From the NCBI GenBank assembly GCA_003210735.1, contig QCUM01000004.1, forward strand, positions 20,375-84,374: a DNA stretch of 64,000 nucleotides, written 5' to 3'. The DNA is from Synechococcus sp. AG-679-D13 (GTDB lineage: Bacteria; Cyanobacteriota; Cyanobacteriia; PCC-6307; Cyanobiaceae). How positions within the stretch are numbered: the stretch's first letter is position 1; every line of letters begins with the position of its first letter. Under the pieces are notes generated by a model that had not been told where the DNA came from, made no database searches, and was given only the letters and a program-made list of their open reading frames with translations. A program made the position numbers and the translations under genes. Positions 44,335 through 53,680 of this stretch are shown here, in pieces.

Positions 44335-44628
44335 AATCAATGATACCCAGCCAATCCTAAACGCAAACAAAAATCCCTGGCGCAAAAACACTCATCCTCA
44401 AAAATAATGCCCCAAATCATTATCTAAATCCTCAAGATTTCTGCGCAAGCAAACACGTGATATAGCAGGCAGATGGTTGAATCAAAAAAAACAATGAAAA
44501 GCCAAGTCCTATGCTTCTCAGGCTAAAAGGCACAACTGAGCGAACTCAAAACTCAAGCACGAAAAAGCGCTTGAGCTCTCTTCTTCGTTGATGCATTAAA
44601 ATGCTTTCACGAATCAACACGATAATCT
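44335..44628. other. AT-rich intergenic stretch
   Basis: About 290 bases between the divergent helicase and P-loop genes. AT-rich; it contains no supportable gene. An upstream extension of the helicase frame to 44391 is not used. Confidence 0.35.
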
Positions 44629-45201
44629 TTGTTCAATAAAAAAAGACTTCTCATCGTTGCCGGGCCTACAGGATGTGGCAAGTCAACATTCATAAACTCT
44701 GCCCTAGGCGGCAAGCCATCGGCCTTGACAAAGAAATTACTCAAAAATGCTTTTACCAGAAGCGACTTCAAGATAGAAAAACTCTTTTTAAAGAGACTGA
44801 AAAAGCTCTACGACAAGGAGGGGCGATTCCAGAAATTCACACGCCACTACAACAACTTCATCCTGGACGTGGACACAACAGGAATGAAATTTAAGAAGAA
44901 TGCGCTAATTTTCCCCGAGCTTTTTGAGGAATTTGATTACATATCATCCATTCAGATCTACACTCCCTACGAAATATGGCTGAATCGGATTCTTGAGAGA
45001 AAAATAATTCGGTCTTTCAAATACAGCATGAAGGTGCGCCGCATTTTACATGATTCTTTTTCCCTTAAATCCCAAGAGAGGAGGCGAGCTGAGAGACTTT
45101 ATTACGAGAATTATGAAACATGGGAATCATACCTAAAAGGCAATAATATTAAAAATCAATTTCGCCTTGACGCAGCCGAAGGCATCATACTTGAACCTTG
45201 A
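44629..45201 (+). CDS. P-loop NTPase / kinase-like protein, AT-rich
   Basis: 190 residues from TTG at 44629. The N-terminus is a Walker A loop (RLLIVAGPTGCGKSTFINSA). The rest is Lys/Arg/Phe/Tyr-rich: FKIEKLFLKRLKKLYDKEG, FILDVDTTGMKF (possible Walker B-like Asp), RILERKIIRSFKY, ERRRAERLYYENYETWESYL. It resembles small nucleotide/sugar-kinase-like P-loop proteins found in accessory regions, but no specific family can be named. Base composition is clearly lower in GC than the flanks, a sign of transfer. Confidence 0.62.
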   Translation: MFNKKRLLIVAGPTGCGKSTFINSALGGKPSALTKKLLKNAFTRSDFKIEKLFLKRLKKLYDKEGRFQKFTRHYNNFILDVDTTGMKFKKNALIFPELFEEFDYISSIQIYTPYEIWLNRILERKIIRSFKYSMKVRRILHDSFSLKSQERRRAERLYYENYETWESYLKGNNIKNQFRLDAAEGIILEP

Positions 45202-45420
45202 TTTAATTAAATTTCCTGCCTCAATCAGCAATAACTAAAGCGAAGCTTTCTAGCCAAGCAAAACTTTTCGAGATCAAGCCTTAACCTCTGACCAATCATT
45301 AGATTCCTGATTAAAATGTCTCGATTCAGGTCGGGTTATCAGTTCAATCAATACCGATACCAACAATCTTTTGTGCATTGATTTTAACAGCATAAATACA
45401 ACTCAGATTTTTAATAGCGA
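45202..45420. other. AT-rich intergenic stretch
   Basis: 219 bases, AT-rich, continuing the composition of the P-loop gene. No gene, RNA or clear repeat seen. Confidence 0.3.
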
Positions 45421-45933
45421 TCAACTTGCGCCCAGGCCTAATGCCAGAGCGACATGCAGCGGAGATCCAACAAACTCCAGGCCCGGAAGCGCTACCAATG
45501 GCCCAATCAAGCTGCCAACCAGCACCTGAAGCCTGCTATGTCCAAGGCTCTCCTTCAATGGTTTTGACAGGGGTTCCGTCCAGAGCTCATCGGGAAGTGC
45601 ATTCACCCTCTCAGCTGTAAAACCAGCAGCACGGCGGATACCACTGGCGTCGTACATCACCACGAAGGCGACCATCGCTGCCAAAGCAAACAGCGGATGA
45701 TCAAAGCCAAGCGTCCAGCCGATGCAGGCCGCCGTTCCGGTGACCAGCGCGGAGTGGCTGGAGGGCATGCCACCGGTCTCAAGCAGCACAGCCGGTCGCC
45801 AACGGCGATGCAGGATCAACTCAAGCAGCAGCTTGGATAGCTGTGCCACTCCGCAGGCAACCAGTCCCCAGGCCAGCGAACTGTTATCGAAAAACTCCTG
45901 GGCTACGGCATGGGAAGGCATTGAGTCGATCAT
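45421..45933 (-). CDS. Divergent PAP2-family (DUF212) membrane protein
   Basis: 170 residues. The DUF212 pattern is visible: [31 protein letters not shown] (phosphatase-like SxxH motif), [13 protein letters not shown] and [19 protein letters not shown], between several membrane helices. These proteins are distantly related to acid phosphatase/vanadium haloperoxidases. ATG overlaps the crtE stop (ATGA), so it is coupled to crtE; a lipid- or isoprenoid-phosphatase role is inference from that. Confidence 0.85.
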   Translation of the reverse strand: MIDSMPSHAVAQEFFDNSSLAWGLVACGVAQLSKLLLELILHRRWRPAVLLETGGMPSSHSALVTGTAACIGWTLGFDHPLFALAAMVAFVVMYDASGIRRAAGFTAERVNALPDELWTEPLSKPLKESLGHSRLQVLVGSLIGPLVALPGLEFVGSPLHVALALGLGAS

Positions 45934-46859
45934 CGGTCGCGGCTGGTGATGAAATCCGCCAGTGCCAGGAGCGGTTGGGCCCTCTCAGCCCAGGGATTGA
46001 GAGCATCCTTCGCTTCGCTGACCAGGGCATCCGCCCGCTTGCGCGACTCGTCAAGGCCGAGCAGTTTCGGATAGGTGGTTTTATCGGCAATGAGATCTTT
46101 GCCCGCGGTTTTACCCAGCACCTCACTGCTTGCGGTGATATCAAGAATGTCGTCGATGATCTGAAAGGCCAGTCCGATCCCCCGGGCATAGATGCGAAGC
46201 GCCTTGATGAGCTCTTCATCCGCACCGCCGATCAAGGCTCCAGTGATCACACAAGCACTGAGCAGTGCACCGGTTTTGTGCAGATGGATGTACTCCAGCG
46301 TCTCCAGATCCACCTCTTTTCCTTCACTTTCGAGATCCACCACCTGACCACCCACCAAGCCGGGTGCCCCTGCAACAAGAGACAGCTCACCGACCACGCT
46401 GAGCAGCCGATCCGCAGGCACACCCGACGTGCGTAAGGCCACCATCTCAAAGGCGCGGGTCAGCAACGCGTCTCCCGCCAGGATTGCAACGGCCTCCCCG
46501 TAGATCTTGTGATTGGTGGGACGGCCACGCCGCAGGTCGTCGTCGTCCATTGCCGGCAGATCATCGTGGATCAGCGACATGGTGTGAATCATCTCCAGCG
46601 CCACGGCGGTTGGCATCGCCTGGGATGAGGCACCGCCCGCCAGCTCACAGGCCGCTAGACACAGGATTGGCCTCAGGCGCTTGCCTCCTGCCAGAAGCGA
46701 GTAGCGCATGGCTTCCCGCAGGGATTCGGGGCGCTCAGGGCCAAGGGATCCATCCAAAGCAGCTTCCACCTGCTGCTTGGACTGCGCCAGATAGGTCTTG
46801 AAGTCGAAGCGATCCGCCGGGGCAGAACCGTGATCGGGAGAGGTCGCCGCGGCAGTCAT
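45930..46859 (-). CDS. crtE: Geranylgeranyl diphosphate synthase
   Basis: 309 residues. Makes GGPP for carotenoids and chlorophyll phytyl tails. First Asp-rich motif [23 protein letters not shown], the GGKRLRP substrate motif near the N-terminus, and second motif IIDDILD are present; KTAGKD marks the C-terminal lysine region. Coupled to the PAP2-like gene downstream. ATG ([11 protein letters not shown]) has a clear start. Confidence 0.94.
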   Translation of the reverse strand: MTAAATSPDHGSAPADRFDFKTYLAQSKQQVEAALDGSLGPERPESLREAMRYSLLAGGKRLRPILCLAACELAGGASSQAMPTAVALEMIHTMSLIHDDLPAMDDDDLRRGRPTNHKIYGEAVAILAGDALLTRAFEMVALRTSGVPADRLLSVVGELSLVAGAPGLVGGQVVDLESEGKEVDLETLEYIHLHKTGALLSACVITGALIGGADEELIKALRIYARGIGLAFQIIDDILDITASSEVLGKTAGKDLIADKTTYPKLLGLDESRKRADALVSEAKDALNPWAERAQPLLALADFITSRDR

Positions 46860-46886
46860 GGGAAGACCAACACTGGCGGGATTCTC

Positions 46887-47576
46887 TCAGGCCGAGCCAA
46901 ATCCGCTCAAGGGGACCCAATCCATGGGATGCGGCACCCGCATTTCACGACCCTGACCAGGTGGGGTGGTGATTGCAAGGTCGTAAGAAACGGAATAGCG
47001 GGTTGCCTGGCCCTGATACGGCGTCACCCGGTGCGTCAGGTCAGAGGGGAACAACAGCAAACGGTGCTGCTTCGGCGCAAAGACTCCCCCGGAGACAGCG
47101 GCCTCCGAAAAGGGTATCGCCATCACATGGCTGAAGTAATTTTCTGGAGCCTGAAACTCCAGTTCACCACTGGAGTTATCCTCCTCGGTGCGGACATAAA
47201 ACACCGCACTGAGTTGGGCATTGCGATGGGTATGTGATTCGATCGTGCCCCCCTCCCTGGCACACACCACCGGCCAGGCCTTCTGGATGTGCACCTCCAG
47301 TCCGTGGTCGGGTCCAAGCAGCGAATTCAAATAGCTCTCCACCTGAATCGCCAGGGCGTGATTCAGCCACTGAAACGCCTCGGTGCGATGCAACTGATCC
47401 AGCCCTGCCCGACCCAGCAAATCGCCGGTGAGATTGTTTCGCATTCGAAATTCGGGATGCTCGAACACATCCCGATCAAACGCCTTGAGCTGAGCCTCCA
47501 TGGCGGCGGCGGCATCTTTGTCCGGTTCAAGATCCACCTGAAGCACAGGGGTTGGGAACAACCAATGAAGTGCCAT
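46887..47576 (-). CDS. Putative 2OG-Fe(II) oxygenase (TIGR02466-type)
   Basis: 229 residues from ATG at 47576 (MALHWLFPTPVLQVDLE). The double-stranded beta-helix core shows HTHRNAQLSAVFYVRTEED and, later, LLLFPSDLTHRVTPYQGQATRYSVSYDL, giving a likely His-x-His / His facial triad plus a 2-oxoglutarate Arg. This matches the TIGR02466 family of bacterial and phage-carried putative hydroxylases. Substrate unknown. It lies between folD and crtE, both leftward. Confidence 0.82.
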   Translation of the reverse strand: MALHWLFPTPVLQVDLEPDKDAAAAMEAQLKAFDRDVFEHPEFRMRNNLTGDLLGRAGLDQLHRTEAFQWLNHALAIQVESYLNSLLGPDHGLEVHIQKAWPVVCAREGGTIESHTHRNAQLSAVFYVRTEEDNSSGELEFQAPENYFSHVMAIPFSEAAVSGGVFAPKQHRLLLFPSDLTHRVTPYQGQATRYSVSYDLAITTPPGQGREMRVPHPMDWVPLSGFGSA

Positions 47577-47586
47577 CTGCAGTCGC

Positions 47587-48468
47587 TCAGACAATCAGAT
47601 CGTCAAGGGTGTGATCGATCCCGTGCCGACGGCACCAGGCCACCACTGTGTTCACCAGCAGCATCGTCACCGTCATCGGTCCAACCCCACCCGGAACGGG
47701 CGATAGGGCTGCCGCGATGGGATCCACCTCATCGGCACGAACATCGCCGTACAAGCCACCTTCCGGCTTTCGATGAATCCCCACATCCACCACAGCAGCA
47801 CCAGGGCGGATGTGTTCCGCCCCGATCATCCCTGGACGACCGGCCGCCACCACCACAATCTCCGCTTCCAGGGTGTGTGCAGCCAGGTCAGTCGTCCGGG
47901 AGTGAGCGATCGTGACGGTGGCATTGGCCGCCTGAAGCATCAAGGCCATGGGCTGACCAACCAGGATGCTGCGACCAACCACCACGGCTCGCTTCCCTGC
48001 AGGGTCGATGCCCTGACTCTTGAGCATGGCCATCACCCCCGCAGGTGTGCAGCTGCGGGGGCCCGATTCACCTTTCAGCAGACGGCCCAGATTGAGAGTG
48101 TGTAAACCATCGGCATCCTTTGCTGGGTCAATGGCCTGCAGCAACGGACCTTCATCCAGCCCGGAAGGCAGCGGAAGCTGCAAAAGGATGCCGTCAACAC
48201 GCGTGTCGGCGTTCAAATCCTCAATGACCGCCAGCACCTCGGCCTGAGGAGTCTCGGCCGCAAGGTGCGCTCCGAAGCTGGTAACACCGATGCGACCACA
48301 GGCCTTTTCCTTGTTCGCGACGTAAACAGCACTGGCTGGGTCGTCGCCAACACGAAGAACCGCCAGTCCGGGAGGGCGGCCCGCTGCTGCGTTGGAGGAC
48401 TCCACCAACACTTTGAGACGGTCTTCCACCTCCCGAGCCAGACGCTTGCCGTCCAGGCGCTGGGCCAT
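47587..48468 (-). CDS. folD: Methylenetetrahydrofolate dehydrogenase/cyclohydrolase
   Basis: 293 residues from ATG at 48468 ([15 protein letters not shown]). Bifunctional one-carbon enzyme interconverting methylene-, methenyl- and formyl-THF. The folate-site [19 protein letters not shown] with catalytic Lys, [12 protein letters not shown], and NADP-binding [17 protein letters not shown] and [15 protein letters not shown] are intact. The frame extends five codons upstream but the second ATG fits the family. Divergent from the PgpH-like gene. Confidence 0.95.
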   Translation of the reverse strand: MAQRLDGKRLAREVEDRLKVLVESSNAAAGRPPGLAVLRVGDDPASAVYVANKEKACGRIGVTSFGAHLAAETPQAEVLAVIEDLNADTRVDGILLQLPLPSGLDEGPLLQAIDPAKDADGLHTLNLGRLLKGESGPRSCTPAGVMAMLKSQGIDPAGKRAVVVGRSILVGQPMALMLQAANATVTIAHSRTTDLAAHTLEAEIVVVAAGRPGMIGAEHIRPGAAVVDVGIHRKPEGGLYGDVRADEVDPIAAALSPVPGGVGPMTVTMLLVNTVVAWCRRHGIDHTLDDLIV

Positions 48469-48539
48469 GTCACCCCACTCCATTCGATCTCAGCATGCCT
48501 CTCATAGACCGCTAGCGTTCAAAGGTCAGCCGTCCTGTC

Positions 48540-50648
48540 TTGGTTCGCTTTCCCGGCGTGAGCAAGCTCTGGAGACGTTGGCAGCGTCATCAGCGCCCCG
48601 CGGGCCGCATCCTGCGCTGGACACCGCTGCAGTCAGCGATCGTTTTGATGCTCTGCTTGGCGGTGGCGATGGTCTCAAGCCTGCCCTGGCTGGTGGAGCC
48701 GAATCTTCAACCGGGCGATCTGGCGCCCTTTGATGCTGAGGCACCCAAGGCAGCTCTGGTGCGAGACAGCACGGCTCTGGAGCAGCGCCGCTCCACGCTG
48801 GTGGCACGCTCTGTTGTGCAGGTGATCGACGCTGATCAGACGCGGGAGCTGATGTTGCGGTTGGAGCGACAGCTCAGCCAGCTGCAACGGATCACCGAAA
48901 GCGGTTTAAGCGCAAGGGTTGGGCCGGTGAATCTGACGGCCGGCGAGCAGAATTGGCTGGAAGAACGCACCGATGAACAACGCCTCGCCTGGGACAACCA
49001 GGTGCGGCGGACGGCGGAGCGGATGCTGAGCCAGGGCTTGGTCAGCAGCCTGGCGGTGGATCAACTGCAGCAGGCATCAGCCATGCAGCTGGAGGCCGAC
49101 CGGATGGCGTCCGAATCAGAATCAGCCCGATCCCTCGCGGTGAAGCTGCTGGTGAGCAGCCTGCAGGGCAGCAGCAACCTCCGCACCGACCCCAATCTCA
49201 GCAAGCAGCTGATCGAAGAGCAGCTGACCAAGCAGGGCATCCCCACCATCGAAGTTCGCAAAGGGGATCTGATCACCCGCAAAGGGGAGCCAATCAGCCC
49301 TCAGGCCTTCGACGTTCTCGATCACTTCGGTTTGGTGCGGCGTCAAGCCCGACCACTGATCTGGCTGGGGAGGTTCACCGAGGCCCTGGCGGCATCTGGA
49401 GTGATGCTTCTGCTGATGCGTCGCGAGCGCCCCGGACTTGAGGTCCGTCAGGCCCTGCTGGCCTTGAGCCTGCTGCTGCTTGTGCAAATCGCGAAATTAT
49501 GGTTCCAGAGCACGGTGAGTCCCCTCGCCGTGCTTGTTCCACCAACGCTGATCCTGACGGAGGGTCTGGGCACCAGCTGCGGCCTGGCCTGGATGGCGGT
49601 GGCAGCTCTGATCTGGCCGGTTCCCGTCAACGGCCTGGGGGACGGACGATTGATGATTGCTGTGGTCATGGCCACCGCAGGTGGCGTGATTGCAGGGCGT
49701 CAGCGCAGCCGTGGTCAGTTGCTCCAACTCGCTCTGCTGCTTCCCATGGCAGCACTGCTGGGGCAATGGATTCTTCTTCAGCTTCAGCCTCTGAGCGGCT
49801 GGCGCCCATGGGGCAGCCTCAACCCCGGACTCGACGAACTTGGAGCAGATGCACTCCTGCTGGGTGTTCTGCTGATGATTTCCCTGCTGATGATTCCCTT
49901 ACTGGAGGGATCATTCGGTCTTGTGACCCGCGCCCGTTTGCTGGAGCTGGCGGATCAGGAGAGACCTCTTTTAAGACGATTGTCCTGTGAAGCGCCTGGG
50001 ACCTTCGAACACACACTGATGATCTGCGGGCTAGCTGAGGAAGGTGCCCGAGCGGTGGGAGCAAACGTGGATCTGATCCGTACAGGCTCCCTTTATCACG
50101 ATGTGGGCAAGCTGCATGCTCCGGACTGGTTCATCGAAAACCAGAAGGATGGGCCCAATCCCCATGATGCGCTCAATGACCCAGAAGCCAGTGCAGCGGT
50201 GCTTCAGGCCCACGTGGATGAGGGCCTGAAACTGGCAAAGCGTCACCGTCTACCGAGACCGATCGCTGATTTCATCCCCGAACATCAGGGCACATTGAAG
50301 ATGGGTTATTTCCTGCATCGGGCCCGAGAACGCAATGCCGATGTGGATGAAAACCGCTTTCGCTACCACGGCCCAACGCCGCGATCGCGAGAAACCGCCA
50401 TCCTGATGATGGCCGATGGTTGTGAAGCAGCTCTGCGATCTCTGCCTCCGGATACATCCGACAGCCAGGCCATCGACACGGTTCGAAGAATTGTCGAATC
50501 CCGACTGCTGGATGGACAGCTACGCAAAAGCGGGCTGGGGCGCGCAGAAGTTGAACTCGTGCTCCAGGCCTTTGTTCGGGTCTGGCGCCGCATGCGCCAT
50601 CGACGCATTCCCTATCCGATTCCGGCTCGCTCCAGACCATCCAGCTGA
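48540..50648 (+). CDS. PgpH-like 7TM-HD family phosphohydrolase
   Basis: 702 residues. An N-terminal membrane anchor (LQSAIVLMLCLAVAMVSSLPWLV), an extracytoplasmic region to about residue 270, several membrane helices (about 280-470) and a C-terminal HD domain: FEHTLMICGLAEEGARAVGA, SLYHDVGKLHAPDWFIEN (HD), HVDEGLKLAKRHRLP, and FIPEHQGT. The arrangement matches Listeria PgpH, a c-di-AMP phosphodiesterase. c-di-AMP is a known cyanobacterial night/osmotic signal, so this is a likely receptor-enzyme; substrate is inference. TTG at 48540 or GTG at 48558 could start it. Confidence 0.9.
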   Translation: MVRFPGVSKLWRRWQRHQRPAGRILRWTPLQSAIVLMLCLAVAMVSSLPWLVEPNLQPGDLAPFDAEAPKAALVRDSTALEQRRSTLVARSVVQVIDADQTRELMLRLERQLSQLQRITESGLSARVGPVNLTAGEQNWLEERTDEQRLAWDNQVRRTAERMLSQGLVSSLAVDQLQQASAMQLEADRMASESESARSLAVKLLVSSLQGSSNLRTDPNLSKQLIEEQLTKQGIPTIEVRKGDLITRKGEPISPQAFDVLDHFGLVRRQARPLIWLGRFTEALAASGVMLLLMRRERPGLEVRQALLALSLLLLVQIAKLWFQSTVSPLAVLVPPTLILTEGLGTSCGLAWMAVAALIWPVPVNGLGDGRLMIAVVMATAGGVIAGRQRSRGQLLQLALLLPMAALLGQWILLQLQPLSGWRPWGSLNPGLDELGADALLLGVLLMISLLMIPLLEGSFGLVTRARLLELADQERPLLRRLSCEAPGTFEHTLMICGLAEEGARAVGANVDLIRTGSLYHDVGKLHAPDWFIENQKDGPNPHDALNDPEASAAVLQAHVDEGLKLAKRHRLPRPIADFIPEHQGTLKMGYFLHRARERNADVDENRFRYHGPTPRSRETAILMMADGCEAALRSLPPDTSDSQAIDTVRRIVESRLLDGQLRKSGLGRAEVELVLQAFVRVWRRMRHRRIPYPIPARSRPSS

Positions 50649-50656
50649 GGCCTCGT

Positions 50657-51865
50657 TCAAGTCAACATGGAATCCAAGCCAAGCAACGTAGCGATGTCGC
50701 TTTGCTGTTCAACCAGATCAACAAAAACAGCCAGCGGTTGATCACCATTCAGCAACCAGAGATCGTCATTGCGTTCCTCAAATGAAAGATGACTGGCGAC
50801 GATTTTTTTTAAGACAAGTCGATCCTCTGCTACATCAAAATCCTGCAGCCGCTGCACCCCACTACCGGATCTCAGCCGGAAGGTATCCCGACCTGCACCA
50901 CCCCAGAGCTCAGTTTCATCGCGTCCACCGATCAGGAGATCCCGTCCAGAGCCTCCCTCCAGCACAACAGATCCTTCATAACGCCTGGCATCGAGTCGAT
51001 CAGGACCTCTCTCTCCCTCGATGACAACCTCCAACTGGCCGAATTGTTGCTGCGGCGCCCCCACCAGCTTGACCCGATCACGACCAGCACCGGTCAACAG
51101 ATCAAGTTGATCAAGCTCAGAAAGCTCGTCAGCGTCGAATTTCAGGAGGATGGAATCGTTTTGATCGGATCCAAACATCGCGACATGGTTGATCCCCTCC
51201 AAAACGGACGGCTCGTTGTCACCTGAAAGGTCGGACAACGCCCGACCGCTGAACAGCCATTGACTGCGCCCACCATCCTCGGGAAGTCCCAGCTCAAGCT
51301 CGCTGGAATCAACCAACTCATGGGGATCATCGACGGCTTCGTCATCATCCTGAGGCAGAGGATTGGGATCCAGCACAGGTCTGTTCGGAGCGGGAGATCC
51401 AACCAAACCAGAGATTCGATCCAGCTCACGCGCATCATCTGGAGCAAGAGCACCTCCGAAGGATTTGCCCAACCGATTGCGAATCTCAGCATTGGTCACA
51501 CCGATGAACTCCTCACCAACCGTTGGCCCGGGATCGTCCGGCGTGAGTTGCTCAGGTGACTCATTAAATAGAACATGATCGGCCGATTGTTCAAAGAAAT
51601 AGAGCTGTTGATTGCGATAAGGACCAAAATCAAGAAGCACTTGATCATCCAGAAGAAAGTACTCATTCGCCGAATCAGCAGCCGGCGCCAATTCAGGATC
51701 CATTTCAAAGTGAGTGCGCGGGATTTGCTCTCCATCGATCATGCCAAAGGCGCGATCACCAAATGAGAGATCGCCTGTGAAACGAATTCGACGACCAAGC
51801 TGACGTGGCTCGTTTAAATAAAAGTCTGTGGTGTTATTAAAATATCCGTCTTGAACCTCAATCAT
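50657..51865 (-). CDS. C-terminal fragment of the G8/RTX protein
   Basis: 402 codons from ATG at 51865, but the frame is open further upstream to about 52034 (LFDTDFKDIRILGPVDG...). Contains an acidic Pro/Asp-rich linker and RTX-like glycine-rich turns (GGSGRDLLIGG, WGGAGRDTF), then a C-terminal DFDVAEDRLVL segment typical of type I-secreted proteins. Probably not translated alone. Confidence 0.6.
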   Translation of the reverse strand: MIEVQDGYFNNTTDFYLNEPRQLGRRIRFTGDLSFGDRAFGMIDGEQIPRTHFEMDPELAPAADSANEYFLLDDQVLLDFGPYRNQQLYFFEQSADHVLFNESPEQLTPDDPGPTVGEEFIGVTNAEIRNRLGKSFGGALAPDDARELDRISGLVGSPAPNRPVLDPNPLPQDDDEAVDDPHELVDSSELELGLPEDGGRSQWLFSGRALSDLSGDNEPSVLEGINHVAMFGSDQNDSILLKFDADELSELDQLDLLTGAGRDRVKLVGAPQQQFGQLEVVIEGERGPDRLDARRYEGSVVLEGGSGRDLLIGGRDETELWGGAGRDTFRLRSGSGVQRLQDFDVAEDRLVLKKIVASHLSFEERNDDLWLLNGDQPLAVFVDLVEQQSDIATLLGLDSMLT

Positions 51866-52022
51866 CCCGCTCCTAGGAGCGGAAAAGCCAATCTCATAAT
51901 CTTCAATCAGGAGATTATCGTATTGATGCGTACCACGATTGTAAAAATTATCAGCCGCATCAAACCCGGTATCGCCAGACCCATCAACCGGGCCCAGAAT
52001 ACGTATATCTTTGAAATCAGTA

Positions 52023-53012
52023 TCAAACAGTGTAATTTATTCGCATGCCATTGGCATTGCTCCAGAGATCCATGTCTTCCATCAGGCTTGAAGGGAAGCG
52101 GAGAGAAGCCTGTTCCTCCTGATCCTCTTCAATGGTGATCAACGTGCGGTGGTAATAGATCTGCGCCCCAAGAACCGACCCATAACTCTCATTCCCTGCA
52201 AAACGAGCCAACGGCGCCAGCGAAACCGGAACCATTGGATCCCCATTCGCCAATCCAGGCTCTGAAAGGTTGGTAGCGGGGAACAATGTGATGCCTAAAC
52301 CATCCTCAAATAGAGGTTCCGCGTAAAGAATCAGGCCACTACCCGTTGCACCGCTGGCCACATTTCCCTCCATCCTCACACCAGGCCCCTGAAGCCAGAA
52401 GCCATCACCGGCATGGCCGAAATCACCCTCTTCCTGCCTCAGAATCGGCTCCTCACCTGTTCCATGCATACGGATGGCAATATTATTTTGGAAGCTGCCA
52501 ATCTCATCACCGGCTTCCGTGCTGAAGGCAGATCCATAAACATCATACGCAACATTGTCGATGAAATCAACGTAACTGGAATGATTAACAAAACCCCAAC
52601 CAGGATTACCAGAAACGACACTCCCTTGAACAAGCGACGGCGTTCCCTCATGATCAACCCCGTTCCGGTGAAAATGAACGGAATAACGGCCACCTGGATT
52701 GGCTCCTGTGTCTTCAACAAAGAAACCTTCCTCATCAAAGTAAGGGTTATCCAATGAACGCGATTTATCCGTACGCCCAAGATCATTGAAGGCCACATTG
52801 GCCACATCAACATCACGGGTGTGCATGAACATCACATGACCACGCCGGTCCAAAGCTTTATTTTCTGAGCCAAAAATCACATTGCGCGTGAGATTGGCCA
52901 CGTGCACCTTCAGATGCTCACGTGGTGTCACGTGGTCGTGCTGAAGCGGTCGATCCAACGCAATGCGTTGGATCGACCGCTTCAATCTGTACCGTTTCAT
53001 CGCCCCTCCCAT
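52023..53012 (-). CDS. Middle fragment of the G8/RTX protein
   Basis: The second frame. Its first ~20 codons (MGGAMKRYRLKRSIQR) are the out-of-register reading of the palindrome region; the authentic part begins about LDRPLQHDHVTPREHLKVHV and continues as parallel beta-helix repeats (GHVMFMHTRDVDVANVAF; SVHFHRNGVDHEG; GWGFVNHSSYVDFIDNVAYD), with CEMIP/hemagglutinin-like His-rich turns. It stops at 52023 because of the second shift. Confidence 0.6.
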   Translation of the reverse strand: MGGAMKRYRLKRSIQRIALDRPLQHDHVTPREHLKVHVANLTRNVIFGSENKALDRRGHVMFMHTRDVDVANVAFNDLGRTDKSRSLDNPYFDEEGFFVEDTGANPGGRYSVHFHRNGVDHEGTPSLVQGSVVSGNPGWGFVNHSSYVDFIDNVAYDVYGSAFSTEAGDEIGSFQNNIAIRMHGTGEEPILRQEEGDFGHAGDGFWLQGPGVRMEGNVASGATGSGLILYAEPLFEDGLGITLFPATNLSEPGLANGDPMVPVSLAPLARFAGNESYGSVLGAQIYYHRTLITIEEDQEEQASLRFPSSLMEDMDLWSNANGMRINYTV

Positions 53013-53628
53013 CGAGGCTGGTGCCGGCGATCACCAAACGATCACCAACCTTCCATCCCTGCGGAATTGCCTCCAGCACGATTTGTTGATCACCTCGCAT
53101 CAGCTGCTCTGCAGAGGTGAGTGCTGAGGTTTTGGCGTGGCCATGAACAACCGTTGCACCGTGCAAGATTGCGCCGCGGCCCAGCAGCATCGGATCCTCC
53201 GCAACACTCAGGGGACCGCGATCAGCGAAGACAACCCGGGCATTCACCCCGGCGTTCACCGGTTGATCTTGTGTACCGATCTGCAGACGGCTGCCGGGAG
53301 CCGAGACCAACGTGTCCACTCGCAGTTCAGTGTCGACGGTCGTCGAGAAGCGCAACTCGCCGTTGATCCGGATCCAATCCAACGCAGCGGTGAACTGGTC
53401 ATCCACCTCGACAGCGATTCCATCGGGAATCAGGACTCGACTCCCCGATTCAGGAATCTGCCCATCGCGCCATGTGGCCCTCGACGACCAGCCACCTTCT
53501 GCAACGGCGACGTGAGTGGCCTGAACCTCAGGGACAAGATCAAGAGCTGCATAGTGCTCCCCTTGAAGAACAGGATTGTCCGGGTGGGCGATGTTTTCGA
53601 TGGAGTCGTGGGTATGCACTCCAGACAT
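52918..53628 (-). CDS. N-terminal fragment of the G8/RTX protein
   Basis: From ATG at 53628 (MSGVHTHDSIENIAHPDNPV), chosen because it clears the end of the RluA gene; the frame is open to 53799. Encodes the G8 domain (LDLVPEVQATHVAVAEGGWS; RINGELRFSTTVDTELRVDT; LQIGTQDQPVNAGVNARVVF). The authentic part ends at IEAVDPTH inside the palindrome; the tail CVGSTASARPRDTT is out of frame. Confidence 0.6.
   Translation of the reverse strand: MSGVHTHDSIENIAHPDNPVLQGEHYAALDLVPEVQATHVAVAEGGWSSRATWRDGQIPESGSRVLIPDGIAVEVDDQFTAALDWIRINGELRFSTTVDTELRVDTLVSAPGSRLQIGTQDQPVNAGVNARVVFADRGPLSVAEDPMLLGRGAILHGATVVHGHAKTSALTSAEQLMRGDQQIVLEAIPQGWKVGDRLVIAGTSLDGRGDETVQIEAVDPTHCVGSTASARPRDTT
52942..52984. repeat. Near-perfect palindrome, 21-base arms around one base
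   Basis: Left arm 52942-52962 and right arm 52964-52984 are exact reverse complements with a single A between them at 52963 (centre ccaacgca-a-tgcgttgg). Removing that base gives a perfect 42-base palindrome and simultaneously restores the reading frame of the G8/RTX gene. It would form a very stable hairpin in single strands. Confidence 0.95.
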
Positions 53629-53680
53629 CACTTCAAGACGTGGCTTGTTATGAGCCTCTCCGGTATTGATTCCCCGCGCA

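Larger units (their letters stand above)
50657..53628 (-). pseudogene. Large G8-domain/RTX protein gene, broken by two one-base insertions
   Basis: Read leftward, three frames together give one protein of about 990 residues: an N-terminal G8 domain (ATHVAVAEGGWSSRATWRDG; VLIPDGIAVEVDD), a right-handed beta-helix region (TRNVIFGSENKALDRRGHV; DGFWLQGPGVRMEGNVASG), an acidic linker and RTX-type C-terminal repeats (LEGGSGRDLLIGGRDETEL; GGAGRDTF). Dropping the centre base of the palindrome at 52963 restores DPTHALDRPLQHDHVTP; dropping one T of 52036-52038 restores ANGMRIITLFDTDFKD. Family members are secreted surface or adhesion proteins; no signal peptide, so type I secretion is likely. Sequencing error remains possible at both sites. 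Confidence 0.8.
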
